Under the pieces are notes generated by a model that made no database searches, was not told where the DNA came from, and saw only the letters and a program-made list of their open reading frames with translations. Both the position numbers and the translations under genes were made by a program. A stretch of 64,000 bases of DNA from positions 1 to 64,000 of the forward strand of contig NZ_JAFKIC010000109.1 in assembly GCF_017306585.1 (NCBI RefSeq), written 5' to 3'. Of this stretch, positions 40,272 to 50,182 are shown one piece after another. The stretch is from Mesorhizobium sp. Its GTDB lineage: Bacteria > Pseudomonadota > Alphaproteobacteria > Rhizobiales > Rhizobiaceae. Numbering within the stretch: position 1 is the stretch's first letter; each line of letters opens with the position of its first letter.

Positions 40272-43166
40272 ATGCCGGCGCCTTCCACCACCCACACCAA
40301 CGGGACCGAACGGGTTCCTTTTCCTATCATCGATACAGCAACCCAGCCTTCGCAGCCGGGCTATCAGGTTATCCGCCGCAACGGCTCGGTGACGCCTTTC
40401 GACGCCACCAAGATCGCGGTTGCGCTGACCAAGGCTTTTCTTGCGGTCGAGGGTTCGGTGGCGGCCGGCTCGCGGCGGGTACACGACGTGGTCGAGGAAT
40501 TGACGGCGCAGGTTTTTGCCGCGCTGACGCGCCGGGCCGATACCGGGCGCACCTTCCACATCGAGGAGATTCAGGATCAGGTGGAACTGGCGCTGATGCG
40601 CAGCGAGCATCACAAGGTGGCGCGCGCCTATGTGCTCTACCGCGACGAGCGCAGCCGCGAGCGCCAGGCGGAGAAGAACAGCCCCACCGTGCCGGCGCCG
40701 GCGGCGCTGCAGGTCAAGGCCGAGGACGGCAGCCTGTCGCCGCTCGACGAGGCGCGGCTGCGGCGCGTCATCGACGAGGCCTGCGCGGGCCTCGACGCGG
40801 TTTCGGCCGAAACGATCCTCACCGAGACCCGGCGCAACCTCTATGACGGTATCACGCTGGATGAACTCTCGCTGGCGCCGATCCTGGCGGCGCGCACGCT
40901 GGTGGAAACCGAGCCGAACTATGCCTTCGTCAGCGCCCGTCTGCTGCTCGACCGCCTGCGGCGCGAGGCGCTGAGTTTCGTTTCGGGTCGCCCGGAACAG
41001 GCCACGCAAAGCGAGATCGCGACCCGCTACGCCAGCTATTTTCCGCAGAGCATCGCCACCGGCATCAAGGCCGAGCTCATCGATCCGGAACTCGGACGCT
41101 TCGACCTCGCGCGGCTTGGTGCGGCGCTGAAGCCGGAGCGTGACCTGCAGTTCCAGTTCCTTGGCCTGCAGACGCTTTACGACCGCTATTTCCTGCACAC
41201 CAAAGGCAAGCGCTTCGAGCTGCCGCAGGCCTTCTTCATGCGCGTCGCCATGGGGCTCGCCGGGCGCGAGATCGACCGCGAGGCGCGCGCCATCGAATTC
41301 TACGACCTGTTGTCGTCCTTCGACTTCATGGCCTCGACCCCGACGCTGTTCAATTCGGGCACGCTCAGGCCGCAACTGTCCTCCTGCTTCCTCACCACGG
41401 TGGCCGATGACCTCGACGGCATTTTCAAGGCGGTGAAGGACAATGCGCTGCTGGCCAAATATTCTGGCGGGCTGGGCAATGACTGGACGCCGGTGCGCGG
41501 ACTCGGCGCCCACATCAAGGGCACCAATGGCGAGAGCCAGGGCATCGTGCCGTTCCTGAAGGTGGCCAACGACACCGCGATCGCCGTCAACCAGGGCGGC
41601 AAGCGCAAGGGTGCGGTCTGCGCCTATCTCGAAACCTGGCATGTCGACATCGAGGAGTTCCTCGACCTCAGGAAGAACACCGGCGACGACCGCCGCCGCA
41701 CGCACGACATGAACACCGCCAACTGGGTGCCGGACCTGTTCATGAGCCGTGTCGAGGCCGATGGCGAGTGGACGCTGTTCTCACCGGATGAGACATCGGA
41801 CCTGCACGACCTCTACGGCAAGGCTTTCAAGACCGCGTACGAAGCCTATGAGGCCAAGGCTGAGACGGGCGCGATCAAGGTGTTCAGGAAGGTCCGCGCG
41901 CTCGACCTCTGGCGCAAGATGCTGACCATGCTGTTCGAGACCGGGCATCCCTGGATCACGTTCAAGGACCCCTGCAACATCCGCTCGCCGCAGGGCCATA
42001 TCGGCGTGGTGCATTCGTCGAACCTGTGCACGGAAATCACGCTGAACACCTCGAAGGACGAGGTGGCGGTGTGCAATCTGGGCTCGGTCAACCTTGCCAA
42101 CCACATCGCGAAGGACGGGCTCGATCTCGCGCATCTGGCGCGCACGGTCGGCACGGCCATGCGCATGCTCGATAATGTCATCGACATCAATTTCTACACC
42201 ATCCCGGAAGCGCGCCAGTCCAACCTGCGCCACCGTCCGGTCGGGCTCGGCCTGATGGGCTTCCAGGACGCGCTGCAGGCGCTGCGCATTCCCTATGCCT
42301 CGAAAGAGGCCGTCGCCTTCGCCGACGCCAGCATGGAAGCGATCGCCTGGAATGCGATCTCGGCCTCTTGCGATCTCGCCGCCGAGCGCGGACGCTATCC
42401 GAGCTTCGAGGGATCGCTGTGGTCGAAGGGTGTGCTGCCGATCGACTCGATCCGCCTTGTGTCCGACGCGCGTGGCACGGTCGTCGACATGGACGGCTCG
42501 TCGAGCCTCGACTGGGAAAGCCTGCGCAAGCGCGTCAGGAAGACGGGCATGCGCAACTCCAACACCATGGCGATCGCGCCGACGGCGACCATCTCCAACA
42601 TCTGCGGCGTGGCGCAGTCGATCGAGCCGGCCTACCAGAACCTGTTCGTCAAATCGAACATGTCGGGCGACTTCACGGTGGTGAACGCCTCGCTTGTGCA
42701 CGACCTCAAGGCGCGCGGCCTGTGGGACGAGGTGATGATCTCGGACCTGAAATATTTCGACGGCTCGCTCGGCCAGATCGACCGCGTTCCCGACGACCTC
42801 AAGGCGCTCTACGCCACCGCCTTCGAGATCGACTCCGCCTGGCTGATCGAGGCGGCGTCGCGGCGCCAGAAGTGGATCGACCAATCGCAGTCGCTCAACC
42901 TCTACATCGCCAATCCCTCGGGCCGGAAGCTCGACGAGCTCTATCGGCTGGCCTGGCGCATGGGTCTGAAGACAACCTACTACCTGCGCTCGCGCTCGGC
43001 CTCGCATGTCGAGAAATCGACGCTGAAGGGCACGGACGGCAAGCTCAACGCGGTGTCGTCGGTGGCGGTCCATGCCGCCCCGCCCGCGCCGATCGTCATC
43101 AGCGAGGGCGCCGCGTGGGGTAAGGCCTGCGCCATCGACGATCCCGAATGCGAGGCGTGCCAGTAG
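40272..43166 (+). CDS. nrdA: Ribonucleoside-diphosphate reductase alpha subunit, class I
   Basis: Catalytic subunit that reduces NDPs to dNDPs. The 964-residue product has an N-terminal ATP-cone (about 30-130; QVIRRNGSVTPFDATKIAVAL), a second ATP-cone-like region (about 140-230; VKAEDGSLSPLDEARLRRVI), then the ten-stranded barrel with LSSCFLTT, NLCTEITL, CNLGSVNLA and MRNSNTMAIAPTATISNI. The C-terminal tail ends ECEACQ, the redox-active Cys pair (C960, C963). The start is ambiguous: 40227, 40269 and 40272 are in frame; 40272 is best spaced from GGGGA. Controlled by the cobalamin riboswitch upstream. Double ATP-cones and overall size recall chlamydial class Ic enzymes. Confidence 0.95.
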   Translation: MPAPSTTHTNGTERVPFPIIDTATQPSQPGYQVIRRNGSVTPFDATKIAVALTKAFLAVEGSVAAGSRRVHDVVEELTAQVFAALTRRADTGRTFHIEEIQDQVELALMRSEHHKVARAYVLYRDERSRERQAEKNSPTVPAPAALQVKAEDGSLSPLDEARLRRVIDEACAGLDAVSAETILTETRRNLYDGITLDELSLAPILAARTLVETEPNYAFVSARLLLDRLRREALSFVSGRPEQATQSEIATRYASYFPQSIATGIKAELIDPELGRFDLARLGAALKPERDLQFQFLGLQTLYDRYFLHTKGKRFELPQAFFMRVAMGLAGREIDREARAIEFYDLLSSFDFMASTPTLFNSGTLRPQLSSCFLTTVADDLDGIFKAVKDNALLAKYSGGLGNDWTPVRGLGAHIKGTNGESQGIVPFLKVANDTAIAVNQGGKRKGAVCAYLETWHVDIEEFLDLRKNTGDDRRRTHDMNTANWVPDLFMSRVEADGEWTLFSPDETSDLHDLYGKAFKTAYEAYEAKAETGAIKVFRKVRALDLWRKMLTMLFETGHPWITFKDPCNIRSPQGHIGVVHSSNLCTEITLNTSKDEVAVCNLGSVNLANHIAKDGLDLAHLARTVGTAMRMLDNVIDINFYTIPEARQSNLRHRPVGLGLMGFQDALQALRIPYASKEAVAFADASMEAIAWNAISASCDLAAERGRYPSFEGSLWSKGVLPIDSIRLVSDARGTVVDMDGSSSLDWESLRKRVRKTGMRNSNTMAIAPTATISNICGVAQSIEPAYQNLFVKSNMSGDFTVVNASLVHDLKARGLWDEVMISDLKYFDGSLGQIDRVPDDLKALYATAFEIDSAWLIEAASRRQKWIDQSQSLNLYIANPSGRKLDELYRLAWRMGLKTTYYLRSRSASHVEKSTLKGTDGKLNAVSSVAVHAAPPAPIVISEGAAWGKACAIDDPECEACQ

Positions 43167-43187
43167 GCGGCGAAAGCCGAGGTGACA

Positions 43188-43217
43188 GCCGATCTCCCCC
43201 ACGAGGGGGAGATTGGC
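43188..43217. repeat. Hairpin between nrdA and nrdB
   Basis: A 13-bp stem (GCCGATCTCCCCC with GGGGGAGATTGGC, one G-U pair) closes an ACGA tetraloop. There is no T-run. From memory, similar CTCCCCC/GGGGGAG hairpins are abundant between genes in Mesorhizobium. Here it may adjust nrdA versus nrdB mRNA levels. Confidence 0.75.
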
Positions 43218-43263
43218 AGCGTCACCGCCGCGCCGTCTCAATAACGAACTGAAGGAAGAAAAA

Positions 43264-44397
43264 ATGCTCGACTGGTCAGAACCCAAAGCGCCGCCCGCCG
43301 GTGCGCTCGCTCCTCTCCCCGCGGCGGAAAAGGCTCCGCTCGCCGATGTCACCGGCCTCGGCCTCATCGAACGCGGCGGCGGTCGTGTTCGTGTCGACGA
43401 CAAGCGCATGATCAACGCGCGTGCCGATGTTAACCAGCTGCTCCCGCTCAAATATCGCTGGGCTTGGGAAAAGTACCTCAACGGCTGCAACAATCACTGG
43501 ATGCCGACCGAAGTGTCGATGCAGGCCGACATCGCGCTGTGGAAGTCGAAGGACGGGCTGACCGATGATGAGCGGCGCATGCTCAAGCGCAATCTCGGCT
43601 TCTTTGCCGCCTCGGAATCGCTGGTCGCCAACAACATCGTGCTCGCCATCTACCGGCATCTCACCAATCCCGAATGCCGGCAGTACCTTTTGCGGCAGGC
43701 CTTCGAGGAGGCGATCCACACGCACACTTTCCAGTACATCGTGGAGAGCCTGTCGCTCGACGAGGGTGAACTGTTCAACATGTACCGCGAGGTGCCGTCG
43801 ATCACCGACAAGGCGGCCTGGGCGCTGAAGCACACGCAGCATCTCGACGATCCGGATTTCCGCACCGGCACGCCGGAAGCCGATCAGGCGTTCCTGCGCG
43901 ACCTCGTCGCTTTCTACGTCATCTTCGAAGGCATGTGGTTCTACACCGGCTTCGCGCAGATCCTGTCGCTGGGACGCCGCAACAAGATGGTGGGGATCGC
44001 CGAGCAGTACCAGTACATATTGCGAGACGAATCCATCCACCTGAATTTCGGTATCGACGTCATCAACCAGATCAAGATCGAGAACCCCCATCTGTGGACA
44101 TCGGCCTTCCAGGACGAGGTGCGCGGCATGATCTCCCAGGCCGCGGCGCTCGAGGCGGCCTATGGCCGTGATACGATGCCGCGCGGGTTCCTCGGCCTCA
44201 ACGCGGCACTGTGCGAAACCTACATGCACTTCATCGCCAACCGGCGCTGCGCCCAGCTTGGCCTGCAGCCGGTATTCGCCGAGGTGGAGAACCCGTTCTC
44301 GTGGATGTCGGAGGCGATGGATCTGAAGAAGGAGAAGAACTTCTTCGAGACGCGCGTTATCGAATACCAGAACGGCGGCGCGCTGGCCTGGGACTGA
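43264..44397 (+). CDS. nrdB: Ribonucleotide reductase beta subunit, class Ic-like
   Basis: Radical-generating subunit, 377 residues, start fixed by GAAGGAAG before the ATG. The six metal ligands align with spacing identical to known R2 proteins: E118 (ASESLVANN), E149 and H152 (EEAIHTHTF), E222 (FEGMWFY), E256 and H259 (RDESIHLNF). The position of the radical tyrosine (Tyr122 in E. coli) is phenylalanine, F156, and the first ligand is Glu where E. coli has Asp. This is the pattern of Chlamydia trachomatis class Ic R2, which uses a Mn(IV)/Fe(III) cofactor instead of a tyrosyl radical. The metal use is inference from these residues. Co-transcribed with nrdA behind a cobalamin riboswitch. Confidence 0.94.
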   Translation: MLDWSEPKAPPAGALAPLPAAEKAPLADVTGLGLIERGGGRVRVDDKRMINARADVNQLLPLKYRWAWEKYLNGCNNHWMPTEVSMQADIALWKSKDGLTDDERRMLKRNLGFFAASESLVANNIVLAIYRHLTNPECRQYLLRQAFEEAIHTHTFQYIVESLSLDEGELFNMYREVPSITDKAAWALKHTQHLDDPDFRTGTPEADQAFLRDLVAFYVIFEGMWFYTGFAQILSLGRRNKMVGIAEQYQYILRDESIHLNFGIDVINQIKIENPHLWTSAFQDEVRGMISQAAALEAAYGRDTMPRGFLGLNAALCETYMHFIANRRCAQLGLQPVFAEVENPFSWMSEAMDLKKEKNFFETRVIEYQNGGALAWD

Positions 44398-44469
44398 CGG
44401 CTGCGTCGGCATCGCAACGCACCGGCGGGCGTTTCCGGTTGGGGCAGGGGGCTATTGCGCCAAGAGTAT

Positions 44470-45495
44470 TCAGTGGACCGGCGCGTGGTCTCCTGCATGG
44501 ACAGACGCGTAATGGCGCACGACCCAGGACCGGAACAGCGCGACAGCCGGATCGACCATGTCGTCCGGATGGACTGTGAGATAATAGCCGAACCCGGTTT
44601 GGCTGGTCGTCTGCGGGAAGGGAGTCACAAGGCGGCCGTCGGTAAGCTCGGCCGCGAACATGGCGGGATCGACCAATGTCACTCCGCCGCCGGCCATGGC
44701 ATGTTGCACGGCAAGCGCTTCGGTCTCAAAGGCAAGCCCGCGCACGGCGCCCAGGTCGATGCCGCAATGGCGCGCGTGGATCGACCAGAAGATATCGAAG
44801 GGCTCGCCCTCCAGCTTGACGTGCAGCAGTTCGTTCGCGCGCAGGAAATCGGCAAGGCCGAGGCCTTCCGCCCGAGCCGCGATCTGTGGCGCGCAGGCTG
44901 GTGTCTGGTTGATCATCCAGAGCGGATCGCGAATGGCGTCGCCGACATGAGGCCGGTCGAAAACAACCGCGATATCGACGCTGCGTCCCGCCGGCAGCCC
45001 GACCCCATTGCTGCTCGATATGTCGATCGGCACGCCGGGAAACGCGCGGCGGAACTCTGCGATCAGCGATAGCCCCGCGACATGCAGGAATGTCGGCGGC
45101 ATGTGAACCTTGAGGATGCGGCCGCTGGGGCCCGGCTCGCGCCGCAGCATCTTCAATGTCTCTTCCATGCGGTCGAACGAGGCCGTCACCACCGGCAGCA
45201 ATGCGGCGCCGGCAGCGGTCAGCGACATGCCCTGCGCGCGTCGTTCGAGCAGCCGGCAGCCGAGATATTCCTCCAGCCGCCCGACATGCCGGCTCAACGC
45301 GCTCTGCGAGATATGGAGTGCGGCGGCCGCACCGGTGAAACTGAGCCGTCCGCCGACCGCCTCGAAGGCTCGCAGCGCGTTGAGCGGCAACCAGACCCGG
45401 CCGCCTCTCTGCTCCACACCTGACTCAGCGACGGCCTCGGCGCTCGCATCTTCGACGCAGACGAGCGGCGCACCACTGCTCTCACTGTTGCTCAT
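44470..45495 (-). CDS. LysR-family transcriptional regulator
   Basis: Regulator of 341 residues. After about 40 extra N-terminal residues comes the winged helix (LNALRAFEAVGGRLSFTGAAAALHISQSALSRHVGRLE) and then the effector domain. The second of two adjacent ATGs (45495) is five bases from GGAGG and is chosen. It is divergent from the Rieske oxygenase gene with a 110-bp shared promoter region that includes GATA-GGGT-TATC at about 45530. This makes it the probable regulator of that oxygenase; the effector may be a quaternary ammonium compound. Confidence 0.88.
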   Translation of the reverse strand: MSNSESSGAPLVCVEDASAEAVAESGVEQRGGRVWLPLNALRAFEAVGGRLSFTGAAAALHISQSALSRHVGRLEEYLGCRLLERRAQGMSLTAAGAALLPVVTASFDRMEETLKMLRREPGPSGRILKVHMPPTFLHVAGLSLIAEFRRAFPGVPIDISSSNGVGLPAGRSVDIAVVFDRPHVGDAIRDPLWMINQTPACAPQIAARAEGLGLADFLRANELLHVKLEGEPFDIFWSIHARHCGIDLGAVRGLAFETEALAVQHAMAGGGVTLVDPAMFAAELTDGRLVTPFPQTTSQTGFGYYLTVHPDDMVDPAVALFRSWVVRHYASVHAGDHAPVH

Positions 45496-45605
45496 CATCG
45501 CCTCCGCCGCTTCGCTTCTTGCCTGTATTCGATAGGGTTATCTAAAAACGCAATTTGAACAGTTCCAGACTGAGGTGCAAAGATTGCCCAAAAGGGGAAA
45601 CCGCC

Positions 45606-46928
45606 ATGCTCGATCTGGAAAGAATCCGCGACCTCGTCAACCAGCGCCGGTCCGGTCATACGCTGCCGCAGGATCTCTATAATGGTTCGGAGGTGTTCAA
45701 GTTCGATATCGAGGCCATCTTCGGTCAGTCCTGGATTCTAGCGGGCTTCACTTGTGAGATCCCGAGGCCGCGCGGCTATCTGGCCGTCACGATCGGTGGC
45801 TCGCCGGTGGTGATCACACGCGACGGTGAGGGCGTCTATCGCGCCTTCCACAATTCTTGCCGTCACCGCGGCGCGCAGGTTTGCGCGGACGGTGCAGGTG
45901 GGCGCGCGCGGCTCACCTGCCCTTATCACCAGTGGGTGTATGATCTCGACGGCAGGCTTGTCCATGCCCGCAATATGCCTGAAGATTTCGAGCCCGCCGA
46001 ACATGGGCTGCGGCCATTGCATGTCGAAAACGTCGCCGGGGCGCTGTTCGTCTGCCTCTCCGAAACACCACCTTCATTCGCCCGTTTTCGCGCCGATCTC
46101 GAACCGCTGCTCGCCCCGCATCGGCTGGAGGGGGCCAAGATCGCCTTCCAGAACACGCTGGTCGAGCGCGGCAACTGGAAGCTTGTGATGGAAAATGCGC
46201 GTGAGTGCTATCATTGCGGCGTCAGCCACCCCGAACTATGCCTGACCTTCCCCATCGAGAGCAGTATTGATGGACATTTCACGGCGGCCGAGGATGCGCA
46301 TTATGATGCTTTCGTCGCCCGCGTCGAAGAAGCCGGGCTCGGCAAGGGCCCTTTCATCGGACCATGGTGGCAGGTCGAGCGTTTTCCTCTGAACAAGGGC
46401 CATGCTTCGCTCACGATAGACGGTGCGCTTGCCTGCAGGAAGCTGATGGTCGAGGGCGCCGGCGACATAGGCTCGCTGCGCTGGGCCATCGAGCCGCACA
46501 GTTTCTGCCACTCGACCGCCGATACCACCGTCTATTTCAGCGCCATGCCGACGGCGTCGGGAGAAACCGTGGTGACCTGTAAATGGCTCGTCCACAAGGA
46601 CGCGGTGGAGGGCGTCGACTACGACGTCGAGCATCTCACCGCCTTGTGGAACGTGACCAATCTTCAGGATCGCGACCTCGTGGAAAACAACCAGCGCGGC
46701 GTGAATTCGGTCGGCTATATGCCTGGACCCTACAGCCTGCCCGACGAATCCTATGTCCAGCGTTTCTCCGACTGGTACTGCGACAAGGCCATGGATTACA
46801 TCGCTTCACGAACAGGCGTGGACGGCCGTCCGATCGAACTGCGCGGCGTAATTTCCGGCGCTGTCGAGAGCCCGCCGGGCCAAGTGACGCATGCGGATCA
46901 AAGCCGGCTTCCGCTCGGGCAGCAATAA
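45606..46928 (+). CDS. Rieske oxygenase alpha subunit, GbcA-like
   Basis: Oxygenase of 440 residues. The Rieske 2Fe-2S motif is C85-R-H87 ... C105-P-Y-H108. The mononuclear iron region reads ARECYHCGVSHPELC, a form typical of enzymes that demethylate or cleave quaternary ammonium compounds (glycine betaine GbcA, stachydrine Stc2, carnitine CntA) rather than aromatic dioxygenases. No reductase partner (GbcB-like) is encoded nearby. It is preceded by a LysR regulator on the opposite strand and, unlike its paralogue at 57321, has no riboswitch. The Rieske cysteines of the two paralogues have the same residue numbers. The substrate is unproven. Confidence 0.88.
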   Translation: MLDLERIRDLVNQRRSGHTLPQDLYNGSEVFKFDIEAIFGQSWILAGFTCEIPRPRGYLAVTIGGSPVVITRDGEGVYRAFHNSCRHRGAQVCADGAGGRARLTCPYHQWVYDLDGRLVHARNMPEDFEPAEHGLRPLHVENVAGALFVCLSETPPSFARFRADLEPLLAPHRLEGAKIAFQNTLVERGNWKLVMENARECYHCGVSHPELCLTFPIESSIDGHFTAAEDAHYDAFVARVEEAGLGKGPFIGPWWQVERFPLNKGHASLTIDGALACRKLMVEGAGDIGSLRWAIEPHSFCHSTADTTVYFSAMPTASGETVVTCKWLVHKDAVEGVDYDVEHLTALWNVTNLQDRDLVENNQRGVNSVGYMPGPYSLPDESYVQRFSDWYCDKAMDYIASRTGVDGRPIELRGVISGAVESPPGQVTHADQSRLPLGQQ

Positions 46929-47033
46929 CAGAGCTACGCGGCGCCAGAAGCCTGGATTGTCTGCCAAAAAATCCGTTCTCATGGACACCCGGGCTACGGC
47001 TCGATGCGATATCGTAGCGCCGGGCGTCAAAAG

Positions 47034-48440
47034 TCAGCCCGTCGAATACGGCGCGAACGAGCTTTGGCTGTCGTCGACCATCAATGTCCTCGTCAGCGGC
47101 GGGAAGGCTCGTTGCGGGCAGGCCGGGCGCTCGCAGACCTTGCAGCCGGCTCCGATCAGCGTGCGCGCGGCCGGATCGTCCTGGACGATGCCTTGCGAAT
47201 AGACGAGACGGCCAGCATGGTGCAGGTCGCAGCCGAGGCCTATGGCGAATGTCTTGGCCGGCGCTCGAAAGCCGCCTCGCGAACTCTCCACCATGCGCGC
47301 CACCCACAGGTAGGCGCGTCCGTCCGGCATCTCCGCCACCTGCGTCAAGATCCGGCCGGGGTTGGAGAAGGCATCATAGACGTTCCACAACGGACAGGTG
47401 CCGCCGACGCGCGAGAAGTGGAAATCCGTTGCCGATTGCCGCTTGGATATGTTGCCGGCGCGATCGACGCGGATCAAAAAGAAAGGCACGCCGCGCGCCT
47501 CAGGACGCTGCAGGGTGCTCAGCCGGTGGCAGACCGTCTCGAAACCAACGCCGAACTCGCGGCCGATCAGGTCGATGTCGTAGCGAAGGCGCTCGGCCAG
47601 TTGCAGGAACGGCTGATAGGGTAGCGTCAGCGCGCCTGCGAAGTAATTGGCAAAGCCGATACGCGCCAGCGAGCGCGCCTCCTCGTTCGAGAAAGAACCG
47701 CTGGTAACCAGTTCGTCCATCAGGCCACGCTGCTCGAGGAAGGCGAGTTGCGTTGCCATCTGGAACGCCTGCTGGCTGCGCCGCAGTCCGCGCGACAGCC
47801 ACAGGGTCCGCGTGATCGGGTCGTATCTGCGCTGCACGGAAGAACCGATGTCGTCGGCAAGGTTGGCCAGCCGCACGCCGTGTAGTGCTTCCAGCCTGCC
47901 TGCCAGGGCTGGCCCCATCCGGCCCAGCGGCATGCCGAGCTCGCGGGCAACGGCTTCGGCGGCGCGATCCAGCCCATCGACATAATTGCGGCTGTCGTAG
48001 AAGAAATCGCGGACCTCCTCGAATGGCGTCGACGGCGCGCTGGCGAAGCCTCCCTGCCTGTCGTCCCCCAACCGGGCGGCGTAGGCCGCCGCCTGGTCGC
48101 TTGCTTGCTTCAGTCGGCGGCCTTGGGAGATGAAGGCGCGGGCGAGCGCAGGCATGTTGCCGGCAAGCTCTCGCAGGTCGGCCGCCGAGACGGGTTCGCC
48201 GATCGCGGGATCCGACAGCGCCTCGCGCAACTCGCCGATCAGCCGTGCATCGTCATCGTCGGAGAAGAACTGGACATCCGTGCCGAAGACGGCGTTGAGC
48301 TTCAGCAGCACCGAGACGGTCAGTGGCCGCTGGTTGTTCTCGATCTGGTTTAGGTAGGACAGCGAGATCGACAGGGCGTCGGCCAGAGCCTGCTGTGTCA
48401 GCCTGCGCTCCTCGCGCAGCCGCTTCAACCTTACACCCAT
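47034..48440 (-). CDS. ScfR/RamB-type regulator of the methylcitrate operon
   Basis: Short-chain fatty acyl regulator of 468 residues. It has an N-terminal XRE helix-turn-helix (LKRLREERRLTQQALADALSIS, residues about 5-60), an IrrE-like middle domain, and the C-terminal ScfR domain with a cysteine-rich end, GCKVCERPACPQR. Members include RamB and PrpR/MccR-type regulators of acetate and propionate use. It is divergent from prpDCB, and a RamB-like site lies between them. A GTG at 48455 is an alternative start; the ATG at 48440 has AAGAAGG upstream. The expected effector is a short-chain acyl-CoA such as propionyl-CoA. Confidence 0.9.
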   Translation of the reverse strand: MGVRLKRLREERRLTQQALADALSISLSYLNQIENNQRPLTVSVLLKLNAVFGTDVQFFSDDDDARLIGELREALSDPAIGEPVSAADLRELAGNMPALARAFISQGRRLKQASDQAAAYAARLGDDRQGGFASAPSTPFEEVRDFFYDSRNYVDGLDRAAEAVARELGMPLGRMGPALAGRLEALHGVRLANLADDIGSSVQRRYDPITRTLWLSRGLRRSQQAFQMATQLAFLEQRGLMDELVTSGSFSNEEARSLARIGFANYFAGALTLPYQPFLQLAERLRYDIDLIGREFGVGFETVCHRLSTLQRPEARGVPFFLIRVDRAGNISKRQSATDFHFSRVGGTCPLWNVYDAFSNPGRILTQVAEMPDGRAYLWVARMVESSRGGFRAPAKTFAIGLGCDLHHAGRLVYSQGIVQDDPAARTLIGAGCKVCERPACPQRAFPPLTRTLMVDDSQSSFAPYSTG

Positions 48441-48476
48441 GAATGCCTTCTTCACGCGTTACCTCGCTGCCAACCT

Positions 48477-48530
48477 CTTCGCAAACTTTGCAATTTCACA
48501 GAATTCCCTTCGCAAACCTCTGCATTTTCA
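48477..48530. promoter_or_regulatory. Two operator-like repeats in the prp divergent promoter
   Basis: CTTCGCAAAC occurs at 48477-48486 and again at 48508-48517, 31 bp apart. The first copy continues into the perfect palindrome GCAAACTTTGC and contains AAACTTTGCAA, close to the RamB consensus I recall from Corynebacterium. The second copy is weaker (AAACCTCTGCA). The position between the ScfR gene and prpD fits autoregulation and operon control. Confidence 0.7.
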
Positions 48531-48640
48531 GTGATTTACGAATTTCACTCTAAGTGGATATTGCGGAGTTGAAAAGCCTGCAGGAACAGCACGGCAGGCC
48601 TGCTCAACAGAGATCAACCAGCGTTCGAGGACATTGCCAC

Positions 48641-50158
48641 GTGAAGTCGCATACAGTTCGCACCTATAAATCCGCCGAGGCGCTGGCGCGCGAGGACCAG
48701 TTGGCCTGGAAGATCGCCGCGGTCGCCGCCGACGCCGTGCCGCTGGACGCGGATGTCGTGGAGATGATCGGCAACCGCATCATCGACAATGCGTCGGTGG
48801 CCGCCGCCTCGCTGGCGCGCCACCCCGTGGCGAGCGCGCGGGCGCAGGCTCTCGCTCATCTCTACCAGCCGGGCGCGACCGTGTTCGGCCTGCCGGCGGC
48901 AAAGCGGGTATCGCCGGAATGGGCCGCCTGGGCGAACGGCGTGGCGGTGCGCGAACTCGATTTCCACGATACGTTCCTGGCCGCCGACTATTCCCATCCT
49001 GGCGACAATATCCCGCCGATTCTGGCGATAGCCCAGCATTGCGGCCTGTCGGGCGCGCAACTCGCCATGGGCCTCGCCGCGGGTTACGAAATTCAGGTCG
49101 ATCTGGTGAAAGGCATCTGCCTGCACGAGCACAAGATCGACCATATCGCCCATCTCGGGCCGTCGGCCGCCGCCGGCATCGGCGCGGCGCTGGGTCTGCC
49201 GACCGAAGTGATCTATCAGGCCGTGCAGCAGGCTCTGCATGTCACCACCACCACGCGCCAGTCTCGCAAGGGCGAGATTTCAAGCTGGAAGGCCTATGCG
49301 CCCGCTTTCGCCGGCAAGATGGCCGTCGAGGCCGTGGACCGGGTGCTTCGCGGCGAGGGCGCGCCGTCGCCGGCCTGGGAGGGCGAGGACGGGTTCATCG
49401 CCTGGCTGCTCGGCGGGCCGAAAGCCGAATACCGTGTACCGCTGCCGGCGAAGGGGGAGGCCAAGCGCACCATCCTCGACACCTACACCAAAGAGCACTC
49501 GGCCGAATACCAGAGCCAGGCGCTGATCGACCTGGCCCGCCGCATGGGGCCGCGTATCGGCGATCTCTCAAAGGTGGCGGGCATCCTCATCCATACCAGC
49601 CACCACACCCACAATGTGATCGGCACCGGCGCCAACGATCCGCAGAAGATGGACCCGAAGGCCAGCCGTGAAACGCTCGACCACTCGATCATGTACATCT
49701 TCGCCGTCGCGCTGGAGGATGGCGGCTGGCACCATGAGCGCTCCTACGCACCGGAGCGAGCGAACCGGCCGGCGACAGTGGCGCTATGGCGCAAGATCAG
49801 CACCGTCGAGGACCCGGAATGGACGCGGCGCTATCACAGTCATGATCCCAGGGAAAAGGCATTCGGCGGCCGCGTCGTCGTCACGCTCGCCGATGGCCGC
49901 GTCATCGAAGACGAACTTGCCATCGCCGACGCCCATCCGCTGGGCGCGAGGCCCTTTGCCCGGCCCGACTACGTCAACAAGTTCCGCACGCTGGCCGACG
50001 GGATCGTCACCAGAGCCGAGCAGGACCGTTTCCTGGTGACGGTCGAGCACCTCCTGGACCTCAAGCCGGAGGAACTGACGGGGCTGAACTTCGCCGTCGA
50101 GGCCGACAGGCTGGGGCCGGCGGCGGCCACCGGAATTTTCGATTGGAAGCCGCTCTAA
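48641..50158 (+). CDS. prpD: 2-methylcitrate dehydratase
   Basis: Dehydrates 2-methylcitrate to 2-methyl-cis-aconitate in the methylcitrate cycle. The 505-residue product belongs to the MmgE/PrpD family: [23 protein letters not shown], an all-helical first domain, and the second domain with [12 protein letters not shown] and [15 protein letters not shown]. The start is a GTG at 48641 with GAGGA nine bases upstream; an in-frame ATG at 48554 would add 29 residues unlike the family. It leads prpDCB-queH. The cycle lets the cell burn propionyl-CoA without the B12-dependent methylmalonyl-CoA mutase. Confidence 0.93.
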   Translation: MKSHTVRTYKSAEALAREDQLAWKIAAVAADAVPLDADVVEMIGNRIIDNASVAAASLARHPVASARAQALAHLYQPGATVFGLPAAKRVSPEWAAWANGVAVRELDFHDTFLAADYSHPGDNIPPILAIAQHCGLSGAQLAMGLAAGYEIQVDLVKGICLHEHKIDHIAHLGPSAAAGIGAALGLPTEVIYQAVQQALHVTTTTRQSRKGEISSWKAYAPAFAGKMAVEAVDRVLRGEGAPSPAWEGEDGFIAWLLGGPKAEYRVPLPAKGEAKRTILDTYTKEHSAEYQSQALIDLARRMGPRIGDLSKVAGILIHTSHHTHNVIGTGANDPQKMDPKASRETLDHSIMYIFAVALEDGGWHHERSYAPERANRPATVALWRKISTVEDPEWTRRYHSHDPREKAFGGRVVVTLADGRVIEDELAIADAHPLGARPFARPDYVNKFRTLADGIVTRAEQDRFLVTVEHLLDLKPEELTGLNFAVEADRLGPAAATGIFDWKPL

Positions 50159-50182
50159 CTCATTGTTTCAGGGGAGGACGAC

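Noticed and set aside
39681-41705. 674-codon minus-strand open frame across the riboswitch and nrdA
   Set aside because: It is antisense to the nrdA coding region and to a conserved cobalamin aptamer; no domain and no ribosome binding site.
45606-46928. Reading this gene as an aromatic ring-hydroxylating dioxygenase
   Set aside because: Automatic names often say so, but the ECYHC-x4-HPELC iron-site pattern and absence of a beta subunit fit quaternary-ammonium demethylases better.
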